From an uncultured Eggerthellaceae bacterium (lineage in GTDB: Bacteria; Actinomycetota; Coriobacteriia; Coriobacteriales; Eggerthellaceae): a DNA stretch of 64,000 nucleotides. The notes below the pieces were generated by a model. That model saw only the letters and a list, made by a program, of their open reading frames with translations. It made no database searches and was not told where the DNA came from. Shown here piece by piece: positions 18,903-28,710 of this stretch; the first letter of the stretch is position 1, and the number at the start of each line of letters is the position of its first letter. The stretch is taken from positions 1 through 64,000 of the forward strand of contig CAJURO010000005.1 of assembly GCA_910588985.1 (NCBI GenBank). The letters run 5' to 3'. The translations under genes and the position numbers were made by a program.

Positions 18903-21900
18903 CTACAGGTCTGCGTAGAGCTCCTTGAGCTTGAGGAGGTGGTCATAGCGCTCCATAGCGGCTTTCTCGTTCGCTTCGAAAAGCTCCTCAGCATGTTCGG
19001 GGAACTCACGGGTCAAGCGGCTATAGCGCGCTTCGTTCATAAGGAAGTCACGATACCCGCCAGCAGGCTCTTTGGAGTCAAGCGAGAACTTCTTGCCCTT
19101 AGGCGCTGCTGGATTATAGCGCAGCAGATTCCAATATCCGCACTCCACTGCTTTCTTCATCTCATCCTGGCAATGAGCCATGCCACCCTTGATGGAATGC
19201 ATCTCGCAAGGCGAATAGCCGATGATGAGCGAAGGTCCAGGATAGGCCTCGGCTTCTGTGATGGCTTTGAGCGTTTGCGCTTGGTTGGCTCCCATGGCGA
19301 CTTGGGCAACATAGACATACCCATAGCTCATGGCAAGCTCAGTAAGGCTCTTCTTCTTGACGTCCTTGCCTGATGCGGCGAACTGAGCGACCTGCCCCAA
19401 ATTCGAAGCCTTCGACGCCTGGCCACCAGTATTGGAATACACCTCGGTGTCGAATACGAACACATTGACATCCTTGCCAGAAGCCAGTACATGATCGAGC
19501 CCACCGTAGCCGATGTCATATGCCCAGCCATCTCCACCAAAGATCCAAACCGATTTCTTCGTGAGATACGTGCGATTCTCAAGAATAGCATCAGCATATG
19601 CACCAGCTTCTCCACCATCAGCGCTCACGCGCTCCAGCTCAGCTATATAGCTTGCTGCCGCTTCCTGAGAAGTCGTAGCGTCGAGACGTGCACCCTTCCA
19701 TGCCATCGCAGCTTCAGCGAGCTTCTCATCAGCACAGCAGGACACAAGAGCTTCGGTGTCGGCAAGAACCTTGTCCTGAACCGCCTCGTAGCCAAGCAGC
19801 ATGCCAAGCCCATGCTCAGCGTTATCCTCGAACAGGGAGTTCGACCACGCTGGGCCATGGCCATCTTTGTTGACCGCATAAGGAGAAGTAGCCGCGGGAC
19901 CACCCCAGATAGAGCTGCAACCTGTTGCATTCGCAATGAACATGCGATCCCCGAACAGCTGGCTTACCAGACGAGCATAGGAGGTCTCTGCACATCCAGC
20001 GCATGATCCTGAGAATTCGAGCAGAGGCTCTCGGAACTGGCTTGCTTTCACCGACGTTCCCACCAGAGCCTCTTTCACCGTCACGTCGCTCACGCAATAA
20101 TCGAACACCGCTTGCTGATCAAGCTCGTCCTCAATGGGGACCATCGCAAGGGAGTCGGTCGGGCAGACGCCAACGCAGAGCGTACAGCCCATGCAATCAA
20201 GCGGCGAGAGCGCCAAGGTGTATTCGAGCCCATCCGCCCCTTTACCCTTAGCAGCGATCAGCTTGGTAGCATCAGGAGCCTTGGCAACCTCGGCCTCGTC
20301 CAACGCGAACGGACGGATGCAGGCATGGGGGCAAACGAATGCGCATTGGTTGCACTGGATGCATGTATCAGGCGCCCAGGCAGGAACGTTAACTGCAACG
20401 CCACGCTTCTCATACGCCGACGCACCAAGCGGGAACTGCCCATCAGCATGATCCATGAACACCGACACAGGCAACGAGTCACCCTCCATGCGTGCCACGG
20501 GTTCGGTGATCTCGGTCACCATGCGAACGAGTCCAGGCTCGCCCGCAAGCTCAGGCGCTATGACCGCGTCCACGGAATCTTTCCATGAGCTCGGCACCTC
20601 TACCTCCACCGCAGCCGTAGAACCCGCCTCGATAGCGCGATGGTTCATATCCACCACATCTTGCCCCTTCTTCATATACGAAGCAGTGGCTGCGCCCTTC
20701 ATGTATTGGATCGCCTCATCTTGAGACATTACACCTGCCAGCGTGAAGAACGCTGACTGCAGGATGGTGTTCGTGCGCTTTCCCATGCCGATCTCGGCGG
20801 CAAGGTCGATAGCGTTGATGGCGAAGAGACGAATGTTGTTTTCAGCAATATAGCGTTTTGTAGCCGCATCAAGATGCTCGGAGAGCTCCTCGGGAGTCCA
20901 CTGGCAATTGACCAGGAAGACGCCACCAGGCTTCACATCCTGCACCATGCGGAAGCCCTTGCTGATGTAAGAGGGGTTATGGCATGCCACGAAATCGGCT
21001 TTGTTCACATAATACGGGCTGCGGATGGGGCTATCGCCAAAGCGAAGATGGCTGATCGTCACGCCGCCTGTCTTCTTCGAATCGTATTGGAAATATGCCT
21101 GCACGTACTTGTCGGTATGGTCGCCGATGATCTTGATGGAGTTCTTGTTCGCACCTACCGTACCATCGCCACCAAGGCCCCAGAACTTACACTCGATGGT
21201 GCCAGGAGCAGCAGTGTTCGGAGAAGACTGCTCGGGAAGCGAAAGGCCTGTCACATCATCAACGATGCCGATGGTGAACTCGCGACGAGGTTCGTCTTTG
21301 GCAAGCTCTTCATAGATGGCGAAGACGGATGAGGGAGGTGTGTCCTTCGAGCCCAGCCCGTAACGGCCACCCGTGACGACCACGTTGCTCACGCCTTCCT
21401 CGACAAGCGCCGTGATGACATCCTGATAGAGCGGCTCGCCGATGGAGCCTGGCTCCTTGGTGCGATCCATGACCGCGATCTTCTTCACCGTCTTGGGCAG
21501 CGCCGCAACGAACTTCTCGGTGACGAAGGGACGATACAAGCGCACCTTCACAAGGCCGACCTTTTCGCCATGAGCGTTAAGGTAGTCAACGACCTCTTCG
21601 ACCACATCGCAGAACGAGCCCATGGCCACGATCACGCGATCGGCATCAGGCGCGCCATAGTAGTTGAAGAGCTGGTAGTTGGTGCCGAGCTTCTTGTTCA
21701 CGGCATCCATGTATTCCTCGACCACCGCAGGGAGCGCATCATAGGTGGTGTTGCATGCCTCGCGGTGCTGGAAGAAGATGTCGCCATTCTCGTGCGAGCC
21801 GCGCATTGCTGGTCGCTCAGGGTTAAGCGAATGCTCACGGAATGCACGGACGGCATCCATGTCGCACATCTCAGCGAGGTCATCGTAATCCCAGACAGCG

Positions 21901-22448
21901 ATCTTCTGCACTTCATGAGACGTGCGGAAGCCATCGAAGAAGTTGATGAAGGGAACACGCCCTTTGATAGCTGCAAGATGCGCCACAGCAGAAAGGTCCA
22001 TGACCTCTTGCACGTTGCCCTCTGCGAGCATAGCAAAGCCAGTCTGGCGGCAAGCCATCACATCAGAATGATCACCGAAGATATTGAGCGCATGCGTGGA
22101 GACCGTGCGAGCACTCACGTGAAAGACGCTCGGCAGCTGCTCGGCTGCGATCTTGTACATGTTGGGGATCATGAGCAGAAGGCCTTGAGATGCGGTATAG
22201 GTGGTCGTCAGCGCACCTGCATCCAACGAACCATGCACTGCGCCCGCAGCTCCAGCCTCAGATTGCATCTCGCACACCTTAACCTCGGTGCCGAAGATGT
22301 TCTTACGTCCTGCCGCGGCCCACTGATCGACATAATCAGCCATGGGGCTAGAGGGAGTGATGGGGTAGATACCCGCCACCTCGGTGAACGCATAGGAGAC
22401 ATGCGCCGCAGCGTTGTTCCCATCCATCGATTTGAGTTCTCTCGCCAT
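18903..22448 (-). CDS. nifJ: Pyruvate:ferredoxin (flavodoxin) oxidoreductase, single polypeptide
   Basis: Oxidises pyruvate to acetyl-CoA and CO2 with reduction of ferredoxin, the central step of anaerobic pyruvate use; 1181 residues, cytosolic, with all domains fused. The N-terminal thiamine/CoA domains (TEVAGIYPITPSSPMA) precede the gamma region. Two [4Fe-4S] motifs start at Cys696 (CIQCNQCAFVCP) and Cys752 (CMGCTLCVGVCP). The TPP-binding domain contains NATGCSSIWGG and GGDGWAYDIGYGG, and proximal cluster cysteines lie near SCAGCAETSY. Start: ATG at 22448 with AAGGAGAGG upstream; the longer TTG frame reads through the leader. The leader holds a terminator-like hairpin at 22551-22581. Confidence 0.97.
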   Translation of the reverse strand: MARELKSMDGNNAAAHVSYAFTEVAGIYPITPSSPMADYVDQWAAAGRKNIFGTEVKVCEMQSEAGAAGAVHGSLDAGALTTTYTASQGLLLMIPNMYKIAAEQLPSVFHVSARTVSTHALNIFGDHSDVMACRQTGFAMLAEGNVQEVMDLSAVAHLAAIKGRVPFINFFDGFRTSHEVQKIAVWDYDDLAEMCDMDAVRAFREHSLNPERPAMRGSHENGDIFFQHREACNTTYDALPAVVEEYMDAVNKKLGTNYQLFNYYGAPDADRVIVAMGSFCDVVEEVVDYLNAHGEKVGLVKVRLYRPFVTEKFVAALPKTVKKIAVMDRTKEPGSIGEPLYQDVITALVEEGVSNVVVTGGRYGLGSKDTPPSSVFAIYEELAKDEPRREFTIGIVDDVTGLSLPEQSSPNTAAPGTIECKFWGLGGDGTVGANKNSIKIIGDHTDKYVQAYFQYDSKKTGGVTISHLRFGDSPIRSPYYVNKADFVACHNPSYISKGFRMVQDVKPGGVFLVNCQWTPEELSEHLDAATKRYIAENNIRLFAINAIDLAAEIGMGKRTNTILQSAFFTLAGVMSQDEAIQYMKGAATASYMKKGQDVVDMNHRAIEAGSTAAVEVEVPSSWKDSVDAVIAPELAGEPGLVRMVTEITEPVARMEGDSLPVSVFMDHADGQFPLGASAYEKRGVAVNVPAWAPDTCIQCNQCAFVCPHACIRPFALDEAEVAKAPDATKLIAAKGKGADGLEYTLALSPLDCMGCTLCVGVCPTDSLAMVPIEDELDQQAVFDYCVSDVTVKEALVGTSVKASQFREPLLEFSGSCAGCAETSYARLVSQLFGDRMFIANATGCSSIWGGPAATSPYAVNKDGHGPAWSNSLFEDNAEHGLGMLLGYEAVQDKVLADTEALVSCCADEKLAEAAMAWKGARLDATTSQEAAASYIAELERVSADGGEAGAYADAILENRTYLTKKSVWIFGGDGWAYDIGYGGLDHVLASGKDVNVFVFDTEVYSNTGGQASKASNLGQVAQFAASGKDVKKKSLTELAMSYGYVYVAQVAMGANQAQTLKAITEAEAYPGPSLIIGYSPCEMHSIKGGMAHCQDEMKKAVECGYWNLLRYNPAAPKGKKFSLDSKEPAGGYRDFLMNEARYSRLTREFPEHAEELFEANEKAAMERYDHLLKLKELYADL

Positions 22449-22857
22449 ATGCTTCCTCTCCTTGAAAGTTTGGGACGGCTTCCCCGATGAAGGTTGGAAC
22501 CGCGTCGTCCCGACATCGACAAGCGTTGCCTGATGCGTTAAAAGCAAAGCCCCGATCTGGCTGCGAGAACAGCGGATCGGGCGTGAAAGAATGATAACAA
22601 TCGGATGACAATTTCATCGAAGGCGCAAAGCGCCTGCGGCGTAAGTGGACGGGATAGGTTCGGTAAGTGGGAAAACTTAGAAGGAAAACGCGTCTTTTAT
22701 TATCCTTAAATTAGATAATGCAAACGGTGTGTAAACCTCCATATCTCTTTATTTAAGTCGTGATTTCAACGATAATGGGTACCATGCGTAGCGCAAGCGA
22801 CGACAAGAGCGCTCGCGTCGGGACAGGCGTCCCGCAGACCACAAGTTGGAGGGAACT
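22449..22857. promoter_or_regulatory. Divergent region between PFOR and the solute-binding protein gene
   Basis: A 409-base region with three structures: the PFOR leader hairpin (22551-22581), an inverted repeat ATTATC-N9-GATAAT at 22699-22719, and a small perfect stem-loop CGGGAC-AGGC-GTCCCG at 22819-22834 in the leader of the plus-strand gene. A -10-like GATAAT lies at 22771-22776 on the plus strand without a convincing -35. I saw no protein-coding gene. Confidence 0.45.
22551..22581 (-). promoter_or_regulatory. Terminator-like attenuator hairpin in PFOR leader
   Basis: On the minus strand a 7-bp outer stem (CCCGATC/GATCGGG) and a 4-bp inner stem (GCTG/CAGC) are followed by GGCTTTGCTTTT. 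It lies about 100 bases upstream of the PFOR start codon, where it could end transcripts early. No alternative antiterminator pairing was worked out. Confidence 0.4.
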
Positions 22858-24444
22858 ATGCAACAACCGAAATTGACACGCCGCGGCTTCCTCGCCGGCA
22901 GCGCAGCTACTGGTGCAGCGGCAGCTCTTGCTCTGAGCGGATGTAGTTCGGGAAGCTCTTCTTCAAGCGCTTCTTCAAGCGCGGCGGCGAGCAACACTCC
23001 CGCAAAGGCCATCACGGCGGCTCCCGCATATTCATCCACCAATTGCAATCCTATTGGCAACAGCTCTGCGCTCATGCTCGCAGCCACCTGGCATGTATTC
23101 GAGGGTCTCTATGACATGGACCTTGTGAATTACACCACGTACAATGCCCTCGCTGCTGACGAGCCTGTTGCAGTATCCGACACCGTGTACGAGGTGACCC
23201 TGCGCGAAGGTGCCAAGTTCTCCGATGGCACCGATGTCACCGCAGCAGACGTTGTCAACGCCTTTGAGGCGAACATGGCTGATGAAACCTATGGTGCCTT
23301 CCTCACGTTCATCGACACGGTAACTGCCAAAGATGACACCACTGTTACCTTCACGCTCAAGTACCCGTTCGCTTCTTTGCTCAAGGGTCGTCTGAGCGTT
23401 GTCAAGGTCTTCCCCGCTTCGCTCACCGAGGATGAGCTGAAGACCAAGCCGATCGGCTCTGGCCCCTGGATGTATGACAGCATCGACGGCAACGACGGTG
23501 GCCGCATCACGTTCCTTCCGAACGAGTATTACAACGGCTCCAAGCCTGCAACCTGCGAAGAGATGGACTGGAACGTCCTTCTTGACTCTACGTCACGCAC
23601 CACCGCCATCACCGATGGCTCCGTCCTCGCTATCGAGAGCGTGCCGGATGCCAACGCAGACCAGATCGCTGGTTCTGGCGCTTCGGTAGAGTATGTTCCT
23701 GGCTTCGCTCTGCCCTTCTTCATGTTCAACACCAAGAAGGCTCCGTTCGATGATCCTCGCGTACGCCAGGCATTCTTCTATGCAATCGATACCGAGAAGC
23801 TCATCGCCAACCAGATGGCAGGCCATGCCGTTCCTGCAACGAGCTTCCTTCCCGAGGCATATGCGAACTATCATCGCGCTTCTACGGTTTACACCTATGA
23901 CACCGACAAGGCGAAGAGCCTGCTGCAAGAAGCTAATATCGAGACGCTCACCTGCGAGCTCATGGTCAACAACAACTGGGTGTCCGCTCTCGCTGCGCAG
24001 ATCAAAGAAGACCTTGCAGCCGCAGGCATCGAAGTGACCATCAACGAGACCACCATTCCATGGTCCGAGCTTGCCGAGTCTGACAGCATCCTCCCCTATG
24101 ATGTCATGCTGACCCCTGGTGACCCCAGCTGCTTCGGCAACGATCCTGACCTGCTAATGACCTGGTGGTATGGCGACAACGTCTGGACACAGGGTCGCAG
24201 CTGCTGGAAGGGAACCGAGGCATGGACTCAGCTCCAGACTCTGCTCCAACAAGGCCGCGAGGCTGCTCCAGCCGATCAGCAGGCGATCTGGAACCAGTGC
24301 TTCGACATCATCGCTGAGAACGTTCCGATCTACCCGCTCTTCCATCGCGAGATCGGCACGGCATATGTCTCCGAGAAGCTCGAGGATTTCGCACCTATCT
24401 CCACGACAGGTCTCGTCTTCCTTGGCACCACGCCGCTCGAGTAG
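22858..24444 (+). CDS. Family 5 ABC transporter solute-binding lipoprotein, likely sialic acid
   Basis: Extracytoplasmic binding protein of the peptide/nickel family, 528 residues. The leader has a twin-arginine-like TRRGFLAGS and a lipobox ending LALSGC, so it is an exported lipoprotein, possibly through Tat. A Ser/Ala-rich linker follows, then the SBP_bac_5 fold (LREGAKFSDGTDVTAADVVNAF, IGSGPWMYD, FDDPRVRQAFFYAID). Sequence alone would suggest an oligopeptide. The linked lyase and the permease-ATPase fusion point to sialic acid, as in corynebacterial SiaEFGI-type systems (inference). Start: ATG at 22858 behind GGAGGG. A terminator at 24479-24506 separates it from the permease gene. Confidence 0.85.
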   Translation: MQQPKLTRRGFLAGSAATGAAAALALSGCSSGSSSSSASSSAAASNTPAKAITAAPAYSSTNCNPIGNSSALMLAATWHVFEGLYDMDLVNYTTYNALAADEPVAVSDTVYEVTLREGAKFSDGTDVTAADVVNAFEANMADETYGAFLTFIDTVTAKDDTTVTFTLKYPFASLLKGRLSVVKVFPASLTEDELKTKPIGSGPWMYDSIDGNDGGRITFLPNEYYNGSKPATCEEMDWNVLLDSTSRTTAITDGSVLAIESVPDANADQIAGSGASVEYVPGFALPFFMFNTKKAPFDDPRVRQAFFYAIDTEKLIANQMAGHAVPATSFLPEAYANYHRASTVYTYDTDKAKSLLQEANIETLTCELMVNNNWVSALAAQIKEDLAAAGIEVTINETTIPWSELAESDSILPYDVMLTPGDPSCFGNDPDLLMTWWYGDNVWTQGRSCWKGTEAWTQLQTLLQQGREAAPADQQAIWNQCFDIIAENVPIYPLFHREIGTAYVSEKLEDFAPISTTGLVFLGTTPLE

Positions 24445-24478
24445 CAGAGCTCTGCGATACTGAATCGCGCTCATGCGA

Positions 24479-24506
24479 AAAGGGCCTCGAAAGAGGCCCT
24501 TTTCTT
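24479..24506 (+). terminator. Terminator between binding protein and permease genes
   Basis: A perfect 10-bp stem (AAAGGGCCTC/GAGGCCCTTT) with a GAAA tetraloop and TTTTCTTTT. Such a site inside an ABC operon usually gives more binding protein than membrane components. Confidence 0.92.
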
Positions 24507-24589
24507 TTGCGTGAGGTCCGCTACACAAGCGTTTTAAGGTAAGATTGAACTGTATGTTTTCGTTCGAGAGTCGAGGAAAGGAGGCGCTA

Positions 24590-25537
24590 GTGAGTAACCT
24601 GCTTCGACTGATCGGAAACCGCATTCTTTGGCTCCCGGTCATGATCCTGGGTGTCACCATTCTCGTCTTCTTCATCATGTCCCTCTCTCCTATTGATCCA
24701 GCCTATTCGGTCTTGGGAGAGAATGCCACGGCAGCGCAAGCTCAGGCATACCGTGAAGAGAATGGCCTTAACGACCCCATCATCGTCCAGTATGGCAACT
24801 TCCTCCTTGGTATGCTCCAGGGAGACCTTGGAACATACGGTGCCTCGCGCATGTCGGTGACCGAGCGCGTCATGCAAGCGCTCCCTGTTACCTTGCAGCT
24901 TACGTTCATGGGTTTGATCTTCGGCGTCATCGTTGCTGTTATCCTGGGCGTTATCTCGGCTCTTTATCGCGATCGCTGGCCTGACCAGATCATCAGGATC
25001 TTCTCTATCGCATGTATCGCAACACCCTCCTTCTGGCTTGCTGTCCTTTTGATCCTGGCATTCCAAGGGGTATTGCCTGCATCAGGAAAGCTCCCTGATT
25101 TCTTCGTCGATCCTCAAGGGTGGTTCATGCGCATGCTCTTGCCCGCCATCTCCCTTGGCGTCCCTGTTGCAGGTCAGCTCACTCGTGTCGTACGCACATC
25201 CATGGTAGAAGAGCTTGATAAGGACTACGTTCGCACCGCTCTCGGTGCTGGCATCCCCAAGAGCGTTGTGGTTGGCAGGAATGTACTGCGCAATGCCCTC
25301 ATCACGCCAGTCACCGTTCTTGGACTTCGTATCGGCTACTTGATCGGTGGCGCCGTCATCATCGAGGTCATCTTCAACCTTCCAGGCATGGGCATGGCCA
25401 TCGTATCTGGCATCCAATCTAACTACATCTATCTTGTGCAAGGCGTCGTTCTTACCGTTGCCGTCGCATTCATCATCATCAATATCATCGTAGACATGCT
25501 CTACATCCTTATTGATCCGAGAATCAGGAGCGTGTAG
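24590..25537 (+). CDS. ABC transporter permease, DppB type
   Basis: Inner-membrane subunit of the family 5 importer; 315 residues, six predicted membrane helices. The long periplasmic loop after helix 1 (SLSPIDPAYSVLGE) and the EAA loop (DYVRTALGAGIPKSVVVGRNVLRNAL) are typical of DppB. Start: GTG at 24590, five bases after AAAGGAGG; the track-length ATG at 24545 has no such site. Three bases separate it from the next gene. Confidence 0.92.
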   Translation: MSNLLRLIGNRILWLPVMILGVTILVFFIMSLSPIDPAYSVLGENATAAQAQAYREENGLNDPIIVQYGNFLLGMLQGDLGTYGASRMSVTERVMQALPVTLQLTFMGLIFGVIVAVILGVISALYRDRWPDQIIRIFSIACIATPSFWLAVLLILAFQGVLPASGKLPDFFVDPQGWFMRMLLPAISLGVPVAGQLTRVVRTSMVEELDKDYVRTALGAGIPKSVVVGRNVLRNALITPVTVLGLRIGYLIGGAVIIEVIFNLPGMGMAIVSGIQSNYIYLVQGVVLTVAVAFIIINIIVDMLYILIDPRIRSV

Positions 25538-25540
25538 AAC

Positions 25541-27694
25541 ATGACTGAGAACAAACCACTTATGACAACGCATGTTGACGATTCGAATCGAGATGAGATG
25601 CTCGCGCAAGGTGCGGGTGGGAGCGGTCCTACCCCCCAGATCCCCTCATCGAAGCTGACCGATCCTCTTCTGCGTGAGAAGACCACGAAGAAGCTTGAGG
25701 GCAAGGTCCGCTTCCGCCGCTGGAAGAACATGACCATCGGCGCACGGATCTCTCTTATCGTGCTCATCCTCATTGTTCTGATCGCCGTATTCGCCAATTT
25801 CTTGGCGCCGCATAATCCCTATGAGATCTTCACAGCACGGCTTGCCCCCGATGCCACCTTCCCCTTTGGCACTGATGATAAAGGCAGAGACGTACTCTCG
25901 CGCATGATGTATGGCGCGCGCTATTCTCTTGTCATCGGTCTAGGAGCTACCGCTTTCGCGCTCGTCATCGGCAGCATCATCGGTGCCTTGGCGGCTGTTG
26001 TACGCTCGTGGCTCTCTAACCTGATCATGCGTATCTTGGATATCATCATGTCCTTCCCTGGCATCGCGCTTGCCGCAACCTTCGTCATCGTGTTCGGCAA
26101 CTCGGTCCCGTCGCTCATCTTTGCAATTGGCTTCCTCTATATTCCGCAGATCGCACGTATCGTGCGCGCGAACGTGATGAGCGAATACAACCAGGATTAT
26201 GTTCGTGCCGTCATCGTCTCGGGCGCACGCGCTCCGTGGATCCTTGTGAAGCATGTCATCCGAAACTGCATCGCCCCTGTGCTCGTCTTCACCATCGTGC
26301 TTGTCGCAGATGCCATCGTCTTCGAAGCAAGCCTTTCGTTCATCTCCGCAGGCATCCCAGAGCCAACGCCTACCTGGGGCAATATTCTTGCTGATGCACG
26401 CGATGGCGTGCTTGCAGGACGTTGGTGGCAAGCGCTCTTCCCAGGTCTTGCCATCATGATCACCGTTCTTTGCTTGAACATCTTCTCTGAGGGAATCACT
26501 GACGCTATGGCAGCTCCCGCGAAGGCGCCTGTTGCTGCTGGTGACGACAAGCTCGATTCCTCACGCGAAGCGGACAAAATCGTTGCCGATCCAAAGCTCG
26601 CCTATGCTGCACAGGCTGAAATGCTCGAAGCAAGGCTCGCTGCCCTACGATCCATGGAGGAGAAGCGAAACGATCGCTTCAGTGCCGACACGAGCGTTCC
26701 TCCTATCCTTGAAGTCAAGGACCTTTGCATCAAGTTCCCACGACATGGTGATGTTAATGTCGTCGACCACGTCAGCTTTGTCGTACGTCCCCATCAAACC
26801 ATGGGTCTTGTGGGCGAATCAGGCTGTGGCAAGTCCATTACCTCCCTTGCGATCATGGGCCTGCTCGACAAGAAGGCGCAGATCTCAGGAGAGATCCTCT
26901 ACAACGGACAGAACCTTCTTGAGCTTTCAGAGCGTCAGATGAACCAGCTGCGTGGACGCGAGATCGCCATGATCTACCAGGATGCCCTTTCATCTTTGAA
27001 TCCCTCGATGTTGATCAAGGCGCAAATGAAGCAGCTGACCAAGCGTGGCGGAACACGCAGCGCCGAGGACCTTCTTGAGCTTGTCGGCCTTGATCCGAAA
27101 AGAACGCTCGACTCTTACCCGCATGAGCTCTCTGGCGGTCAGCGACAACGCGTCCTCATCGCTATGGCCCTTACCCGCGACCCAAAGGTCATCATCGCTG
27201 ACGAGCCAACGACTGCGCTCGACGTGACCGTGCAGAAGCAGGTCGTCGACCTTCTGAACAAGCTTCAGAAGGAGCTCGGATTCGCCATGGTATTCGTAAG
27301 CCATGACCTCGCTCTTGTCGCTGAGGTTGCGAACTCGATCACTGTTATGTACGCAGGCCAGGTCGTCGAGCAGGGTCCTGTCACAGAGATCCTCACCAAT
27401 CCGATCCACGAGTACACTCGTGGCCTTCTTGGATCGGTGCTCTCGATCGAAGCGGGAGGAGACAGGCTCCATCAGGTTCCTGGTTCGGTTCCTTCTCCAA
27501 AGGACTTCCCATCGGGAGACCGCTTCACGCCTCGCTCCTCACACCCCGATGCAATCTCCTCGGTTCGTCCCGAGCTCAAACAGCTCAACGAGTCAGACCA
27601 TTATTATGCAGAGCTGCCTGATGACGAATTGGCACGACTGGGCATCGAGCCATATGCTCCTGGTGGCCCCATCGAGTGGACGGATAAAGAATAA
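25541..27694 (+). CDS. Fused ABC permease (DppC type) and ATPase (DppD type)
   Basis: One 717-residue protein carries two subunits that are usually separate. Residues about 70-330 are the DppC-like permease (FGTDDKGRDVLSRMMYGARYS, EAA loop DYVRAVIVSGARAPWI). A charged linker of about 60 residues follows. From about residue 390 an ATPase domain has Walker A GESGCGKS (425-432), signature LSGGQRQR, Walker B VIIADEP and the H-loop VFVSHD, with the oligopeptide ATPase C-terminal extension. The reading frame is continuous with no sign of a sequencing join. This layout is known from sialic acid importers of Corynebacterium (SiaG). AGGAG precedes the ATG. Confidence 0.93.
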   Translation: MTENKPLMTTHVDDSNRDEMLAQGAGGSGPTPQIPSSKLTDPLLREKTTKKLEGKVRFRRWKNMTIGARISLIVLILIVLIAVFANFLAPHNPYEIFTARLAPDATFPFGTDDKGRDVLSRMMYGARYSLVIGLGATAFALVIGSIIGALAAVVRSWLSNLIMRILDIIMSFPGIALAATFVIVFGNSVPSLIFAIGFLYIPQIARIVRANVMSEYNQDYVRAVIVSGARAPWILVKHVIRNCIAPVLVFTIVLVADAIVFEASLSFISAGIPEPTPTWGNILADARDGVLAGRWWQALFPGLAIMITVLCLNIFSEGITDAMAAPAKAPVAAGDDKLDSSREADKIVADPKLAYAAQAEMLEARLAALRSMEEKRNDRFSADTSVPPILEVKDLCIKFPRHGDVNVVDHVSFVVRPHQTMGLVGESGCGKSITSLAIMGLLDKKAQISGEILYNGQNLLELSERQMNQLRGREIAMIYQDALSSLNPSMLIKAQMKQLTKRGGTRSAEDLLELVGLDPKRTLDSYPHELSGGQRQRVLIAMALTRDPKVIIADEPTTALDVTVQKQVVDLLNKLQKELGFAMVFVSHDLALVAEVANSITVMYAGQVVEQGPVTEILTNPIHEYTRGLLGSVLSIEAGGDRLHQVPGSVPSPKDFPSGDRFTPRSSHPDAISSVRPELKQLNESDHYYAELPDDELARLGIEPYAPGGPIEWTDKE

Positions 27695-28674
27695 TGACGA
27701 AGATCACAGCAGATACAACCTCTTTGACCGAAGAATCCGTGGATACGACCATCACCGAGGAGCTTCGCGCTGAGGAGGCAAACGAGCTTGTCCAGGATGA
27801 GGAAGTCATCGAAGAGGAGCAAGAGGATGTTGCTCGTGCTGAGGCAGCCACGCTCGCCCAGCACGAGGGCGAAACACCGATCATCTTCCTTGATGACATC
27901 AAAGTCACCTTCAAGACACGCACGGGATCGCTCTTGCATCCCAACCTTGTGCATGCGGTACGGGGGTTGACCTTACGCCTTTGGCCTGGTGAGACCATTG
28001 GCATCGTTGGCGAATCTGGTTGTGGCAAATCCACGACTGCCAACGTTATGTGTGGTCTTCAATCCCCTACTTCTGGAAAAGTGTATTTCAAGGGCAAGGA
28101 CGTCACGCATCGAACTGCAGCTGATCGACGGGTCATCGGGCGCGTTATCTCAGTTGTGTTCCAAGATCCGGCTACTGCCCTCAACGCTCGTATGACCGTA
28201 GCAGATCAGCTCAGGGACCCCATGGTCGTACACAAGGTTGGTACGCCAGAAGAGCAAGAGAAGCGCATTCATGAGCTCATCCATATGGTAGGTCTCCCTG
28301 AGTCAGCTCTTGATGCTCTTCCCGGCCAGCTCTCTGGCGGCCAACGTCAGCGCGTTGCCATCGCACGTGCGCTTTCCTTGAAGCCAGATGCCATCATCGC
28401 TGACGAGCCTACAAGCGCTCTTGATGTCTCTGTACGTGCTCAGATCCTCAACTTGCTTATGGACTTGAAGAAGGAGCTCAATCTTGCGATGGTGTTCATC
28501 AGCCACGACATCCAGACAGTTCGCTATATCTCTGACCGCATTATCGTCATGAATGCGGGTCGTGCTGTAGAGCAAGGGACTGCAGAGCAGGTCTTCAATA
28601 ACCCCCATGATGACTACACCAAGCTTCTCCTTGGTGCCGCACCATCATTGCTTCATCCTGACCTTGGAAAATAG
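27694..28674 (+). CDS. ABC transporter ATPase, DppF type
   Basis: Second ATP-hydrolysing subunit of the importer; 326 residues. The first 60 residues are a very acidic, probably disordered extension (many Glu, Asp and Thr). The ATPase follows with Walker A GESGCGKST, signature [15 protein letters not shown], Walker B AIIADEPTSALD and H-loop VFISHD, then an oligopeptide-type C-terminal segment. Its ATG overlaps the stop of the fused gene by one base (TAATG), so the two are translationally coupled. Confidence 0.93.
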   Translation: MTKITADTTSLTEESVDTTITEELRAEEANELVQDEEVIEEEQEDVARAEAATLAQHEGETPIIFLDDIKVTFKTRTGSLLHPNLVHAVRGLTLRLWPGETIGIVGESGCGKSTTANVMCGLQSPTSGKVYFKGKDVTHRTAADRRVIGRVISVVFQDPATALNARMTVADQLRDPMVVHKVGTPEEQEKRIHELIHMVGLPESALDALPGQLSGGQRQRVAIARALSLKPDAIIADEPTSALDVSVRAQILNLLMDLKKELNLAMVFISHDIQTVRYISDRIIVMNAGRAVEQGTAEQVFNNPHDDYTKLLLGAAPSLLHPDLGK

Positions 28675-28710
28675 CGTTATAACACCTCTTACGAAGGAGT
28701 ACCGAACCAG

